Notes under the pieces: model-generated
The model's input: the letters and a program-made list of their open reading frames with translations, nothing else
Told to the model about the DNA's origin: nothing
The model's database searches: none
Source of the DNA: an uncultured Clostridia bacterium
Lineage (GTDB): Bacteria; Bacillota; Clostridia; TANB77; CAG-508
NCBI GenBank assembly: GCA_944391155.1
Contig: CALXSO010000030.1
Coordinates: 1 to 14,816, forward strand
Direction of reading: 5' to 3'
DNA: 14,816 bases
Shown: positions 14,707-14,816 of the stretch, piece by piece
Position numbering within the stretch: the first letter of the stretch is position 1
Layout of the letters: every line of letters starts with the position of its first letter
Position numbers and translations under genes: made by a program

Positions 14707-14726
14707 ATAGGAAAATCAATTCCTAT
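14707..14726. repeat. Inverted repeat, possible operator for a downstream gene
   Basis: ATAGGAA and TTCCTAT are perfect 7-base arms around AATCAA. The same loop bases sit inside the inverted repeat at 12030-12047. The element lies 20 bases before a probable -35 box. Confidence 0.5.
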
Positions 14727-14745
14727 CTTGATGATATATGAATTT

Positions 14746-14775
14746 TTGCATATACAACATAAAATCTGTTACAAT
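14746..14775 (+). promoter_or_regulatory. Possible promoter for a gene beyond the window
   Basis: TTGCAT (14746-14751), 18 bases, then TACAAT (14770-14775). No start codon with a ribosome binding site is visible in the remaining 41 bases, so the target would lie outside. Confidence 0.4.
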
Positions 14776-14816
14776 TTAGTATAACATAAAATTAATCAGT
14801 CCAAAAGGTTGATATA

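Noticed and set aside
1..14816. Insertion sequence, prophage, toxin-antitoxin or defence island
   Set aside because: No transposase, integrase, phage or recognisable toxin or antitoxin sequence was seen; composition is uniform apart from rnpB and the small dnaE patch.

Overview
The window is a very A/T-rich stretch (purine-rich, A-dominated + strand; arginine almost always AGA) of a low-GC Bacillota genome. I would place it in Clostridia. The reasons are the gene set (a DnaE-type polymerase III alpha subunit with PHP domain, pth, an RNase E/G homologue, rimO, der-plsY-gpsA, dtd), strong AGGAGG-type ribosome binding sites, TTGACA/TATAAT-type promoters, U-tract terminators, and an RNase P RNA of the bacterial A type. 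TGA serves as a normal stop, so this is the standard bacterial code. I cannot name a genus.

Layout. 1-79 is a short leader. 80-3590 is dnaE, split by a +1 frameshift at 2132-2137. 3774-3995 is a small gene of unknown function behind its own promoter, closed by a hairpin. 4054-7335 holds pth, a C-terminally short RNase G-like gene and rimO. A long structured hairpin/terminator and a promoter separate these from der-plsY-gpsA (7461-10529). Next come a zinc-ribbon protein with an Asn/Gln pentapeptide repeat (10659-11384) and dtd (to 11861). 11862-12151 has no gene but carries a 32-nt inverted repeat and two copies of a 20-nt direct repeat. Then come a small reverse-strand gene (12152-12430), a divergent membrane-anchored protein (12535-13509), rnpB (about 13525-13866) with its terminator, and a last unknown gene (14009-14677) with its own promoter and terminator. 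The end holds an inverted repeat and a probable promoter for a gene beyond the window.

Most recognised genes are core information-processing or housekeeping functions: replication (dnaE), translation quality control (pth, dtd), ribosome modification and assembly (rimO, der), RNA processing (rng, rnpB) and phospholipid synthesis. gpsA makes glycerol-3-phosphate and plsY acylates it, so those neighbours supply consecutive steps. I see no mobile element, CRISPR array or defence system.

The observation most worth checking is the dnaE break. Frame 0 reads CTT then CGG, and CGG is used as a sense codon nowhere else in the genes annotated here. The site therefore resembles known +1 shift sites (a Leu CUU codon before a slowly decoded codon), although a simple mutation or assembly error remains possible. 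Other points of interest are the RNase G homologue ending just before the zinc-link region, the rimO-der structured element, a family of small inverted repeats with an AATCAA loop, and the rnpB promoter overlapping the upstream stop codon.
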